Of a stretch of 64,000 nt of DNA, positions 1-12,300 are shown in pieces; the first letter of the stretch is position 1; every line of letters begins with the position of its first letter. The stretch is from assembly GCF_017562075.2 (NCBI RefSeq), contig NC_054085.1:20198222-20262221 (forward strand), read 5' to 3'. The notes beneath the pieces were generated by a model. That model worked only from the letters and a program-made list of their open reading frames with translations. It was not told the origin of the DNA and did no database searches. Made by a program: the position numbers and the translations under genes. The DNA is from Anopheles merus (Eukaryota > Arthropoda > Insecta > Diptera > Culicidae).

Positions 1-485
1 CAATCACATGTCACCGATATGGGTCACAGACGTGCGCGCGGGCCGGGTGCAAAACATAAAAGTGAAAAATAACACACGGATTTCGATTACGTGTCGCTAC
101 CTGGCGAGGCGTGGGAATCCTTTTCCATTCCATTTAGTTGTTGCTGCAACTGGCGACCCGTACCCGTGCCGTGCTGGATGATGATGATGATGATGACGGT
201 GATCGTTGGAGCATCTCGGAAATCACAGGAACCTGCGTTACCCGTGGAAACCGGAAGCCAATAAATCTCACCTTCATCAGCGCCGCTTCACCACCAGCAC
301 GGGCGCGGGTGCGAGTGCGTTCCGGATGTGGTATGATTTTTCCGGGTTTGTAAACTTTTACTGCAAACGTTTCCAATGGTAGCGCAATGTGTGTTTGTGC
401 ATGTTTGTGAGTTAGTAGCAAAGGATCAGGTAAAGGTGAACAGGCAGCCGAGCATGGTAAGAAAAGTGGAAAACAAAAACGGTAA

Positions 486-509
486 ACACACACACACACA
501 TACACACAC
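486..509. repeat. (CA)n microsatellite
   Basis: Twelve CA-type dinucleotides with one T interruption. Confidence 0.8.
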
Positions 510-1248
510 CAAACTTGTCTGCCCGCTCTGGCGGAAGTCGACTGCAGCGAACCGGAACCGGCACGCGTGAGTGTGTGTTGGTGTAGACCAATTGGAATGA
601 AATTGTTGTTTTGCCCAAGCACAGACAAACAAAACGGCTGCCATCCGATTGCGGCTGGAGGCGTCGGGAGGTGTTCTGCAAACAGAAGGGTGGAAAAACT
701 TTCCCAAAAACTACTCACGCGCTCGAACTTTGTGAATATTTTTGCTCTCACTGAAGGTGATCGAGCGGATGTGTGCCGACACACGGCTTGACTAACCGGC
801 TACACGTGTGGATAGTTTATTTCGCTGCGATGCACTTTCCCGTTTTGCATTTCCACTTTGCATGGTGCAAATGGTGGCTTACACCAGGGCCAGGGCAGCA
901 GGAAGCTTACGATGCTTCTCCCGCTGAAGGGTGGAGTAGGCGTTGGTAAACTGCATCGCTTGTTGCATTAAGTAATACTTTGAGTAATTTGCATCTCCTG
1001 CGTGTCATTGTGGTGTGTACACTTTTCCCCAACAAACTTTCTCGTGGAGAAAGATTTCATTTGCATTCAGTGGCTATGTGGGATACACTGGGACAACAAT
1101 ACTTTCGGAGAGTTTTGAATTGTGCCATGACATTTGATTTGATTTTCCACTAAAGGATCTTCAATATTGTTGGAAGGAGAAGCCTTTACATGAGATGAAT
1201 GAAAAAGAATGAAAATATACTATTTTTATTATTTTTTATCAATAATTT

Positions 1249-1602
1249 TAGTGTTGGGTTTCATTACTCTTTCATTTAGCTTCATTCGTCTGAATTTTCA
1301 GCAATGAGTGATTCGAATCTCGAATCGAATCTATAATGATTCATGAATCTCTAAAGATTCATGAATATCCGAGGATTCATGAACCCTGAAAGATTAATAA
1401 ATCTTCAAAGAATCTATAAGATTCATGAATCCATTAAGATTCATAAATCTCCAGGGATTCATGAGTCTTTAAAAAGGTATAATTTTCAAAATATTGAATT
1501 TGCGCGATCCCATAGGGCTGACATAGGACGTAGGATAGGTCGTAGGACTGACTATCCTGCTATGGGTAATCAATGAGTAACTGAAAGCCTAGCCCTCTAG
1601 TG
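1249..1602. mobile_element. Second TAGTGTTGGG-ended array, left part
   Basis: TAGTGTTGGGTTTC at 1249 starts another GATTCATGAATC-type array, interrupted by the element at 1603-2237. Its right terminus is not clear; array-like sequence resumes at about 2480-2600. 1505-1585 contains TAGGRCGTAGG-like short repeats. Confidence 0.45.
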
Positions 1603-2237
1603 TAGTGTTGGGCAAATCTGATTCAGATTCATGAATAAGAATGAATCTTTGAAATTATTTACTGAATCTGAATCTGGGCTGCGAAGATTCGTGAATCCCC
1701 AAAGATATATGAATCTCTAAAGATTAATAAACCTTCAAAGATTCATGAATCTCGCAAGACTCATACATCTCGAAAGATTCACGAATCTCTACGGATTCGA
1801 CTATCTTCTAAGATTCATAGAGCTTTTTATTCTCGTTATACTTCTTCCTGGCATGGCAACCTACGTAGTCATGCCAGCCTTTACAGGCTTTATAGACTTA
1901 TTGGCAGGTACCAAGGCTACGGGGAGAAGGTCCATGGCTTAAACCCACGACGAGCATGTTGTTAGGTGGGATCGCGCAATTAAAGTACTTTGAAATTCAT
2001 ACATCTCTAAAGATTCATGAACCTGTGGAATGAGGATATGTATTTAAATGAATTTAATCTATGAAAATAATTTAACTTTCGAGTATCATGAGTCATTGGA
2101 GATTTATGAATCATTCCAGATTCATGAATCTTTGGAGATTCATGAATCTTTGAAGAGTGGATTCGACATTCAAATCAGTATGTGCTGAAGATTCAAATGA
2201 ATGAATATCCACGAAAGATTCATGAAACCCAACATTA
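1603..2237. mobile_element. hAT-like non-autonomous element filled with GATTCATGAATC repeats
   Basis: The left end is TAGTGTTGGG and the right end is the inverted CCCAACATTA. The element is flanked by identical 8-bp repeats CTCTAGTG (1595-1602 and 2238-2245), the target-site size of hAT transposons. The interior is a degenerate array of GATTCATGAATCTC-type units with a SINE-like body (about 1836-1966) in the middle. No transposase is encoded. Confidence 0.75.
1836..1966 (-). mobile_element. Diverged SINE200-like body inside the hAT-like element
   Basis: Minus-strand order: GGTTTAAGCC, CGTAGCC, CCTGTAAAGGCTGGCATGAC, TACGTAGG, a degraded AAG tail, then AAAGCTC. The same blocks occur in the copies at 5240 and 35717. 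Confidence 0.45.
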
Positions 2238-2299
2238 CTCTAGTGTTGCAGGTAGGTCTTGACCGCCAGCGGATGTTGTGTTAAAGAGAAGAAAAAGAT

Positions 2300-2475
2300 G
2301 CCAGCGTTGTTACCTCGCACTACTTAACAACATGCGCATCGAGAGTTCAAGCCTCGCATGAACCGTCTCCCCGTAACAAAATAAATGGGCTGGCGTGGTG
2401 CATGTCAAGAAGTCTCGAAAGTCTGTATAGACTGGTATGACCACTTAGGTAGTATTAGAAGAAGATGCTCAAGCT
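2300..2475 (+). mobile_element. Diverged SINE200-like body
   Basis: Recognised by GAGTTCAAGCC (B box-like), CGTCTCCCCGTA, AGTCTCGAAAGTCTGTATAGAC, a GACCAC.TAGG motif and an AGAAGAAG tail, in the same order as in the intact SINE. The tail runs into CTCAAGCTC and then GATTC repeats. Confidence 0.5.
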
Positions 2476-5062
2476 CTATGAATCTTTGGAGATTGATAAA
2501 TCCCTTGAGATATATGAATCCCTAGAGAATCAGATTCCTTTGGAGATTTATGAATCCTTATAGATTCAGAATCCTTTGAGATTATTGAATCTTTCGAGAG
2601 GCTCGCGAGTCGCATGCGGTTGTTTTCTGTATAAATGACGGCTCTTTTTCTTTCTTTGGCCCATATACAACAAATTATCATTTTTATTCATTAATTTGTC
2701 GCATTCTTCGATCTAATTTATGCCGCAAATCATGTCGACGAACGACTAGACTAACTTTTAACAGGATCTATGGACCGATAAGAACGAACAAAGTAAGAAC
2801 TGCCTATTCCATGCCATTCTTGAAGAAGGTCAAAACGGTTTCAATCGAGCTGTTTAAACGAGATGACCTTGTTTTGATGTTGGATGATGTTCCAAAGTCA
2901 CCCCAAACATGTTGGTTCATCTTATGTTGATGTTGAAGTTGGCTCCGATGGTCATACGAACCCTCTTGAATGTCCTCTATTGACAAAAAAAAACTTTGTA
3001 TTTGTTGCTGTACGATGTCCGCAATTTGTCTAAACACAGCACTTCCAATGCATTAAACGTTATGCACATTCTGGTACGTTATCTGAACCTTCATGTTATC
3101 TAAATATGTTCAAAATAAGGATTGCTTACTCTCTTATTTCTCTCTAATCGTTCACTTTAACATGGCATCAATTTAATATGCAAAAAAGCAGCCTTATTTT
3201 TTAAAAAGATATTGCTTAAAAATCATAGGTCTTAAATTCATAATTGTACAGTAATAAAAATAACTAAAAAACCACACCACAAAGGGGACATACATCTTAC
3301 AGTAGATGCTAAAGAGTTAAAGCACAGTTAGCTATGACGGCTGTTGACAGAGTCCGCATATTTTTCGTCACCATTACAGTTATGATTCTACCTTAAGATA
3401 ATTGATTAAATTAAGCACCCATTACGCCGACGGAGCACAATTGGTATGCGTCTAATCTTCCCCCCACCCCATCAGCTTAAAGGATTGTGCACGAATTACT
3501 TCACCCACGCCCACAACGCACAATGGTTGTGATTTGAATCGTTTTGATTCAATTATTCTTCACCCGTTTGGTAGGACTTGACCGATTCCACACAGTAAAC
3601 TACATGCTATGGTTGCCGCTGGCAGTGCAGAGGAAGTGCTCCTCCAACCAACCACTCCCTACCCGGTTTATAAGAATTTAATCATCGCAGGCAAAGCGTG
3701 CCCGAACGTCGGCCGATGCAAAAGCGCGCCGGCATAAATCGTGGCCGAGGCCGACGCTCGCTCATAATCAACTATTCTCTTCATTTGTATGCAAATCCAC
3801 TTAAAGATCTAATCACTACATTCACACTGCCAGCATGGCACCGTGTTCGCTGGTGTTGAATGGGAGGTGAGAAGTGTCGTTTAGGAAGAAATTGCACTAA
3901 GCCGGGCTGCGAGAGTGAAGCCTACACGGCTGCAAGCTGCGAGCGGCGGAAAGCAGTTTGCACTAGAAGCGGAACCGTTAAAGTGCATACGAAGCTTGTG
4001 AATCGGTGAAAACTGAATGTAATTTCTACTGCCGCGTGCAGCCGAAAATACGCCCGAACAAATCGCATCAAAAGTGCAGTGAAAGTTTTCGCAAAAGCAT
4101 ATCAATGGCAAGCGTGTTGCAGCGTTTCTGTCGTCGTCATCATCATCGCCATCATCATTGCCTTCGTTTGCAGGACGAGTTAAGGACGCGGTCAGAGTGG
4201 CAGGATTCAAACGGGCCACCGCATCACGCTTTCGAGTCCGTTGAATATTCATGAAAAACATCGTAAAGCTCTTGTAAAGCACAAAACTTGCCGGGCTGGG
4301 TTCGCTGGAATGGAAAAGACAGATAGCTGCGGGTGTGAAATGGATTGACGTTCGCTGCAATGGGTGTAAAAATTGGGTTTTCCGTCTTCCAGTGCGGGCA
4401 GCACACTGACAGCAATAAAAGTGCGTTTGATATTTACTTAAACTTTAGCAAGCGACGGGGTTCGTGGGCGGTGCTAGTTTTACTTTTGATTTGATTTTGA
4501 GGTCATAATAGTTTGATTTGTGGTTTGTGTGATTTTTACACCCTTTTTGCCATCTAAGTGAATATTACTCAATAGTTGTATCACATAATGTAGTTGTTTA
4601 GTTATTTTACTTTTATGGATCTTTTTTTTGGCTTTCTTATAATTTATTTAATAATGAATGACTGCATCTTAGTATGATAAAACATGTTACATATAATATT
4701 CTAAGAAAATAATGTAGATACAGTTTAGTGTAGCAATCTTACGACAATCTTAAAATTAATGTAGCAATCTTACTAGAAATAGAAGATGGCAAAATTGAGG
4801 TCCAAAAGATTGGTTCCAATCCTCCTAAGTTTATCCATTTCACAGGTATTTCGGTTTTCCAAAAGATGTCGCTTTCATATTTGAAGTAGTTTTTTTTTAT
4901 TGATGATATATTATTTTTATTAGTAAACATCAGCAGAGTATCACAACCATAAAGCCACTAATCTTGTAATGAAGATTCACACGAATTGTAAATGTTGAGA
5001 TAACTGTGTTTAACCACATTTGTTAGTAATACCTGAATGTTTAGGTTCACAATCTTGTACAT

Positions 5063-5515
5063 TACTGTTGGGAATATGAATGTTTCACGAATCTTTCGTA
5101 ATTCGAACCTCGAATCAAATCTCCAAAGTTTCATGAATCCATAAAGAATCATAATTTTCCAAACATTCATTAATCTCTGAAGATTCGCGAATCTCTGGAA
5201 ATTCGTGAATCTTTGGAAATTGATGGGTTTAGAAATTGATGGAAATTAAATAACTCGCACGACCTGCCCGTGGGTTGAAGCCTCGCACCGAGGTCGTCTT
5301 CGTATGGTCCGTCTCCTCATAGCAAGAACTAACTGTAAAGCTGCATATTTGTAGCTAAGAAGACTCGAAAGCCTGTATAGGCCGGAATGATCACGTAGGT
5401 CGGTACGCCAAGAAGAATAATAAGAAGAAACTCAAGCTCCCTTCAGATCCATGAATCCCTGAAGTTTCGTGAATCTTTCGGGATTGATGGATCTTGCGAG
5501 AAAATTATTGAATAA
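5063..5515. repeat. GATTCATGAATC array with SINE-like insert
   Basis: It begins TACTGTTGGG, a one-base variant of the TAGTGTTGGG terminus. Degenerate GATTC units flank a SINE-like body at about 5240-5425 (GTGGGTTGAAGCC, GAAAGCCTGTATAGGCCGG, ATGATCACGTAGG, AAGAAG tail, then CTCAAGCTC). No right terminus or target duplication could be identified. Confidence 0.5.
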
Positions 5516-6129
5516 ATACCGAGAAGTTGAGTGATGACCGGTTCATCACTACTCCAAACTTTTGAGTGTTAAAGAGGACAGTTACCATATCTAACTCCTT
5601 TAATGCCATATTATGATCCCGTTTACGTAACATTGTGTGTCCTTCATTCTTATCCACCATTCCTTCATCGTTCCGTTCACAACGCCCAACAAAAGTACCA
5701 TTTAAACTATCTCTATTAAGCGAATTTGTAAAACGTCCTTCGAGCCGATACCACGAAAGACGGAAGTCGGCCAAAATGTGCAATCTCAACCGAGCGCGCG
5801 CGCCCAAGCACGCGAAACTACACACCCGGCTCTGAGCAACGCCCATCAAATAGGCAACCATTTTTGCTTCTTTCGTTAATTACATTAAAGATGTGCAGCC
5901 ATAATGAGTAGTTTCGTCCTGACGATTACGTCCGAATTATCCGCACAAATGGGATAGACTAATTACATGGTAGCAGCAGAGACGTCCGTCGAAACCTCCA
6001 CACGATCCCCTGCCGTCAGGTCCCAGCGGAGGCTTCCCTGTTACGAGTGTATTTATTTCCCGTTTTTTCGCTTCTTTTCCTTTTTCCGGTTCCGCTTTGC
6101 CTGCGTCCTGCTCGACCCTGCCTTTCCAG

Positions 6130-6393
6130 TCGGCTACACCACGAACGATGTGCTGTATCGGTGGAACAGTGGTCGCACGGCCGTCACCATCGCCGACGAC
6201 ATGAAGCTGTCCCAGTTCGATCTGGTCGAATGGCCGGCCGGAAACGTGACGGATCGGGTGGTGCACAACACGGCGAGCGCCGGTGCGACCGTGCTGAACG
6301 GCATGGGCAACGCCGACCTGGAGCTCGGTCTGGGGCTGGACGGTGGCGTTGGACGTGCAACTGGTGGCGAAGGCAACGGCAAACTCTACATGT
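6130..6393 (+). CDS. Grd: Grd exon: end of ligand-binding domain (loop F/C region)
   Basis: Acceptor TTTCCAG ends at 6129 and donor GTAAGT begins at 6394. Reading is open for 87 full codons and ends one base into a codon. It carries TTNDVLYRW, the segment KLSQFDLVEW, an N-glycosylation sequon (NVTD) and an unusual Gly/Ala-rich stretch of about 30 residues before the final KLYM. Reading is also open upstream to 5967, but the acceptor and the FGY continuity argue that this is intron. Confidence 0.85.
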
Positions 6394-9300
6394 GTAAGTA
6401 TATACCGCTTAAGTACAGAAAGGGGGAGTATGTGGCTGTGAGTTCGATAACAAACAGTCTTTACCTTGGGATAAGAAACTTTTCGGATGGGAACACGTAT
6501 TCATCACAGGCTTCTGCTTGGCCAGCACCGTCCCAGGGTATTTTGCATAATTCCACCCTTTCTCCTCGCTCGAGACCACCAGGTTGAGCTTTATCAAATA
6601 TGGTCGACGAAGAGATTAAATTTTTTAATTACTTTCCGAATGGAATCTTCATTATGCCAGACCGGAGATAATGGGCAGAGGATATCATCGTTACACGAAG
6701 CGAAAGCGAACCCGGTGATGCTTCGCTCAAAGCGACTATAATCTAAATTGTCGAACAAATCTGCGCGCTAAGTGGTAAGGGATTATTATCTTTATATTGC
6801 TGGGTGGATAGAACCGATGGGATGAAAAGAATCATACGGTGCGGAGTGGAAAGTGTTTCATCTCATGGGTGATGGCACCGGAGCGTGTGTTCTGTGTGGA
6901 GATAGTGAAATGAAGAAAGTTTCTTGCGCTCGTGCGGTTGCATGATTTTTCCTCAAATGCATTAGAACTTTTTAAACTGGTAAATACGATAAGTTGTTCG
7001 AAATCGGGAAATTAATTTAGGCTACTGATGGATAGCTCTGATTCAGATTTGTGGAACTGATGAAAAAGAATAAATTAATTTGAACATTTTGGGATGAAAC
7101 AATCTTTAAAGATATGTTTATCTTTTCATATACTCTAGATGCAATTTAAAGAAAATAAATCATGTGCTTAAGAACTAAGCTTATTTTCGCAAACAGTTTA
7201 TTTTTGGTTGAACATCTAACTCGTTATTTTGAGCAATAGTAGAATAAAATAATCCACATTCAAATCTTAATTCAAAGATAACCGAATTAAAATTTTCCGG
7301 AAAATGAAGAAAATTTGTACGAATGTATTCAATCACCCGAGCTAAAAAGTACAAAAACAACGTAGATAACATAGCAAAACACAACAATTCATAATGTATA
7401 AGGTTCTCCACCTTCTAATTTCTCGTTTCACCAAGCTCAGCGCCTAGAAGTATGCAAGAAAGATTTTTTTAGGCATTATTAGTTTTGTTAATTAAAATTA
7501 ATAAATTGGTGTTAACACTGTTGTTAACAAATGAGCTTTTCTCTAAAATAAATGCGCAAAATCTACGTTGCGGTAATTGGCAGCCACATCATAGTGTTCA
7601 ATTGGCAAGTTTGAGCTCCACTTATGATTAAATTTTACTTTTTAGATCTTGATCTTACTCTCGCTAAACACATGCTCTTATCATACGAGAGATGACGAGC
7701 GGGGTGTGTACCCTTTCTCTCACTTCTCCGCTACCTTTGAAGGATGCTGCGATCAATCCAAATGCTACCAGAGTAACAGAAGATTATTAAAATCAAGAGG
7801 ATGTTCTATCGATTTTTCTAATCGATCCAGTGTATACATTTGTCATATAACAGCTTATGAACCAGAGTTACAATATAACACAAACAACTTTGTTGATTTA
7901 AAGCGCCTAGAGGTATGCAAAATGCAATTCATTCAATTTATAATGCCTTCGTAATCTTCCTTCTATCGTTCTATCGATTTTTCTAATCGATCCAGTGTAT
8001 ACATTTGTCATATAACAGCTTATGAACCAGAGTTACAATATAACACAAACAACTTTGTTGATTTAAAGCGCCTAGAGGTATGCAAAATGCAATTCATTCA
8101 ATTTATAATGCCTTCGTAATCTTCCTTCTATCGTTCTATCGATTTTTCTAATCGATCCAGTGTATACATTTGTCATATAACAGCTTATGAACCAGAGTTA
8201 CAATATAACACAAACAACTTTGTTGATTTAAAGCGCCTAGAGGTATGCAAAATGCAATTCATTCAATTTATAATGCCTTCGTAATCTTCCTTCTACATTA
8301 GGTTTATTTTTATTTCTTCCGCTAGATTCTAAATATGTCTTTTTCTGAATGTACACTCTAAAATTATAAAAAAAAAAAACAAAATACGTATTGTATGTTC
8401 CAACCTGCAATAATGATGTGTACAAATGGGAAAGTGTTTCCTTCTACCGTTAACAAGCATACCCCGTTTAATAATCGGCTGTGATTTGTGTTTTGCTACC
8501 GGTACGACGGTGTTAAAAATAATAGTCAGAATTAAATTTATACTCTACTCCATACGTCTCTGCATCGTCCTGTCTGAACCAAACAGCAAGTGCAGTGTTA
8601 CCGTTTCCTAGAAAAACCGAAAGAGAGCGAAAGCTGTTACCTGTTCACCGTTTGAAATCGTATCAGTGTTTTGCTAGCTTAGCCATCATCGTGCTGCGTT
8701 CAAGCTCAAGGTTATTATCTTCCAGTTCCGGACCCGCGAGATAATTCAATTCTCTCGGCGCGTTTTTCCACGCAACTAAACGATGGCATTTTCTGCTTCC
8801 TTCCGGGGCGAAATGTTCTCGCTGCTGCCCGTCGCTTTCCCTTTGTCGGACTGCTCCTCCCAAACTGCTCCAACATAAACATCCTGAGCGGTGGCAGCAC
8901 AATGAAACAAGCAAACAAGCAAAAATTCACCGACCGAACGAGCTGAAAACAGCTGATTCCGTTGCTTGCTTGCTCGCTTGCTTGCTTGGCTGCCGGTTCG
9001 GAAGGAATGTATCCCGAGTCTTGAGTGGATCAATTTCACCGTGTAAAAGGATAAATCTCGTTAGGAATCAATTTAGCTTTGTCAAGCTCGCGCAGGATGC
9101 CCCCGCCACTGGTTCCGTGGTGGAATATTTACCCCTACCTAGCGTGGCGAAGGAAGCTTGGCGGTTTTTGTGGTGGTGGTCGCTACAGAAGATTATCGCT
9201 ACAAAACGGCTGCTGCTTTTGCTGGTGTAGCCGGTATTATTTCCGACTATCTGGCACCGAAATAGTAATGCCAACCGAAAGAGAAGAAGCGTGTGCCTTA

Positions 9301-12300
9301 TGTGTGTGTGGTGAGATGTGACGAGAGAGAGATGAAAAATAGTTTGCATAGTTTTAGCGAACTGCGGCATGATGATCGTGGCATAGACTTTGAGGCAGAG
9401 CTTTAGTGAGAATCACTGTAGTTCTTGGTGTAGTTCTTTAAGGGGAACGCTTTAAAGGGTTTTAAAAGGGTTACATTTAGAAACTTCTACCAATTAGAAT
9501 GCTGAAACGATTCCATTGAATTGGATAATTGTTCATGATCTATTAATTAAAATTAAAATTGAATTTAAGGAACTATTTTGTGCTTTAAATCAGTAGTAAA
9601 TGAATTATTAATTGATTTTATGTAATCGGACCGAACAGCCTGATCGTGTTGCAAATTAGTGGTTTTCGGCTATATTTCATTTAGCTGAGATTGAAAAGTA
9701 TTTTTATTAAATAATGCTGGAACATTCGTTATAATATTTGGTTGCGATAAAACCGCTCGACTAATTTCAAGGGTCAGAATAGGATGAGAGATCAAGTTAA
9801 TAAAAGACAAAGTGAACAAGAAGTAAGAAGGGACGAGAAAGAAGGTGAAGTTGAATAGGTAATTATTTTTAATTATTTGTTAATAATGGTTTAGTTAAAA
9901 TAGTATCCATAAATTGCATAACTATAAATTGCAATAAATGTAATTTCTCGATAGTTTGACTCAAATAAAAATGGGCAAAGAGGTAGGGAGATAATTAAAC
10001 CATCATTTTAAAAACGTTTAATTTTAACTCCATGTTTCCTCAGTACCAAAACCGTGTTTACTCATTAGGAATTCCAATTACCTAAGGTTGGACGCATAAA
10101 ACTACTTATTTTAGCTGTTTTTTTATGTAAATTTAAAGCCAAATTACTTATAATTTGTACTGTTTACCTAGAAGTGGTTTATTTTCATGAAAAGCTTGTA
10201 CATAAGTCATTGTTTTAAAGTTATCAATCTAAATTAAACGTTCTGTTTTTGCTAAAAAAAACATGTTTCATAATCCAATATGATCGATACATATGAAGTC
10301 ATTTAGAGGAGTATTTTCCAAAACTTTACAATTATTTAGCGATGTGAAAATCTATTTACATCGAATTTTCGACCTTACCAATGTCAACCATTTACATTTT
10401 GCCAGTCCACTAATTTCCTGCTCTACAGATAAAACTCTTCAACATTTTATCTTTCGTTCATTATCGTCCGCTTTTTTCTTGTTGAAAACATTATTTTGAA
10501 AAAATCTTAAAAAAAAAACACTTCATAAAATCATGCGACCCAGCGTACCCAAATATAATCTCGTGCTCGTACCAATCCATGCTCTAAACAAGTGTATGGG
10601 CACCAATGACGATGATGCTGGTGTAAATTTTATCATCCTTTCGACAATTGTTCACTCGAAAACTGCTGCGGTTGACATATTCATGCCTATTCAAGTGGGC
10701 ATTTGAATGAAAAGCCTCGTTGTCATGCTGGAGGTTTTATTTCGTCCATCGGTTTGATCGGTGGTACGATGGAAAGCTGTTGGCTTTTGGCGTTAACATT
10801 GATAACGATTTTGCATGCGTGTTTCATAGAAGGAAAAACAATGAAAATTTTCAGAACCAATTTTTACTCCAAAACAACGCTGCTTAACTCTATTCTCGTA
10901 CCGGGAAATTTATCGTAATCCTGTAGATTTGTAAATTTAGATGAATTTCACATGTGAAAGTTGGTACACTTCTTGGAAACGCTCATCAACCATCAAGAAA
11001 GCTAACAAACAGATTGGCAAAGTAAATTTTAAAAATAAACTTCCTGGAGCTTCCTGGAACGGAAAGTCTTTTACGTTATGATTATTGAGAAAATATATTC
11101 CAGCAAGCATAATAAAGCGTTACCAAATCACAAGAAATTTCCAAAAAACCCATTGAATCCGTTACAGTAACAACGGTGACGGTTGTAACACTCTCTTTTC
11201 CGTTCACTTGTTTCTTGCTTCTCCGGGGGCGCAAATCAATCCCACCACGCGCAGCAAACAGTAAACAAACCTGAAATTACACAGCGACAGACACTTTAGC
11301 GCCCTTTCCTTCGCGCCAACGCTTGGGCGGAAATTCCACTTCCGTCCGGATGTCCCACATGCCAGCGTCCCATTGCATTGCGAATTAACACCATGGCCAA
11401 AGGGAATGGGACAGGAACGATGGCGAATGGGAAAACGAGATGGTGATTAAAATTTCCGTCCCATATATGGGCCGCGTACCCATCCATTGGAGGAGCGAAT
11501 GCGCTCCGCCCAAAAGTGACTCGTTTCGAAAGCAGGATTTTGAAGAATTTGTGTACTTTTGCCGCCCGGTGCCACACCTTGCTTCCTGTTGCTTTGATTG
11601 TACGCCAGCTTCACACACCTAGACTTTGTCGTCGTGCAAATAAACACATTATCGTTTTCGAGACGAATGTAACGAAGTGAAATGGCGTGTAATTGTGGAG
11701 CGGACACATAAAGCGCGGTAGAATTTAAAGATCGACTCGTATTAAATGCTTTGCTCAATGGTGTGTGTGCTTTAAGTATGAGCTTTCTTTGCAAAGGATA
11801 AAACAAGATTTGGCTCATCTTCGCATTGTGCGTGAGATTGTATATAATTTGAGCTGAAAAATAATAAATATCATATCATAATATCACAGTTAGGTGTTGA
11901 TTTAAAAATGTAAAAGCTTAATATATCAAAACATCCATTTCTTTATATGTTTTATTCCAAAAACAGTAATAGCAGGCTTATATGAAAATCTAGTTATGAA
12001 AATCTAGATAGAATCTAATATTTTAAAAAGAAAAAAATAAAACTATATAAAACAAACACAAATAGTAGAAACATGAATAACTAAGCATTAATAAAGTTAT
12101 ACAAATTTGTTATTATTGCAAACCATCAACGTAAAGCAATATTAGACAATTTTGTTTGGCTTCCTGTGTTATATTTATTCCATTGTTTGGTTTTTTATTC
12201 CAATATCAATCCTATATTTTCAAATGTGAATAAAATACAATTAGCAATTTTTTTTAATTAAAATTTTACAGGGTTCCCCACGATTTATTGGTTGGTTCCC

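Larger units (their letters stand above)
1..6129. other. Upstream non-coding DNA, probably a GRD intron, with repeats
   Basis: No coding exon is recognisable. Because the first visible GRD exon starts mid-codon, this stretch is most simply an intron of that gene. Positions 1-1200 and 3600-4450 are fairly GC-rich single-copy-looking DNA with a (CA)n run at 486-509. 1249-2640 and 5063-5515 are GATTCATGAATC-type arrays with SINE-like bodies. 2690-3580 and 4450-5050 are plain AT-rich DNA in which I see nothing. Confidence 0.5.

Noticed and set aside
4006..4254. ORF with a Cys-His cluster (CRRHHHRHHHCL) resembling a metal-binding motif
   Set aside because: Arises from a CAT trinucleotide run near 4136-4160; no flanking coding signal or domain.
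5529..5551. Short palindrome GAGTGATGACCGG with TTCATCACTA, resembling a minimal pair of hAT-like ends
   Set aside because: The flanking octamers (GAGAAGTT and CTCCAAAC) do not match, so there is no sign of transposition.
7803..8297. Regular repeats considered as a CRISPR-like array
   Set aside because: There are no unique spacers; the units are long, contiguous and identical, and the DNA is eukaryotic.
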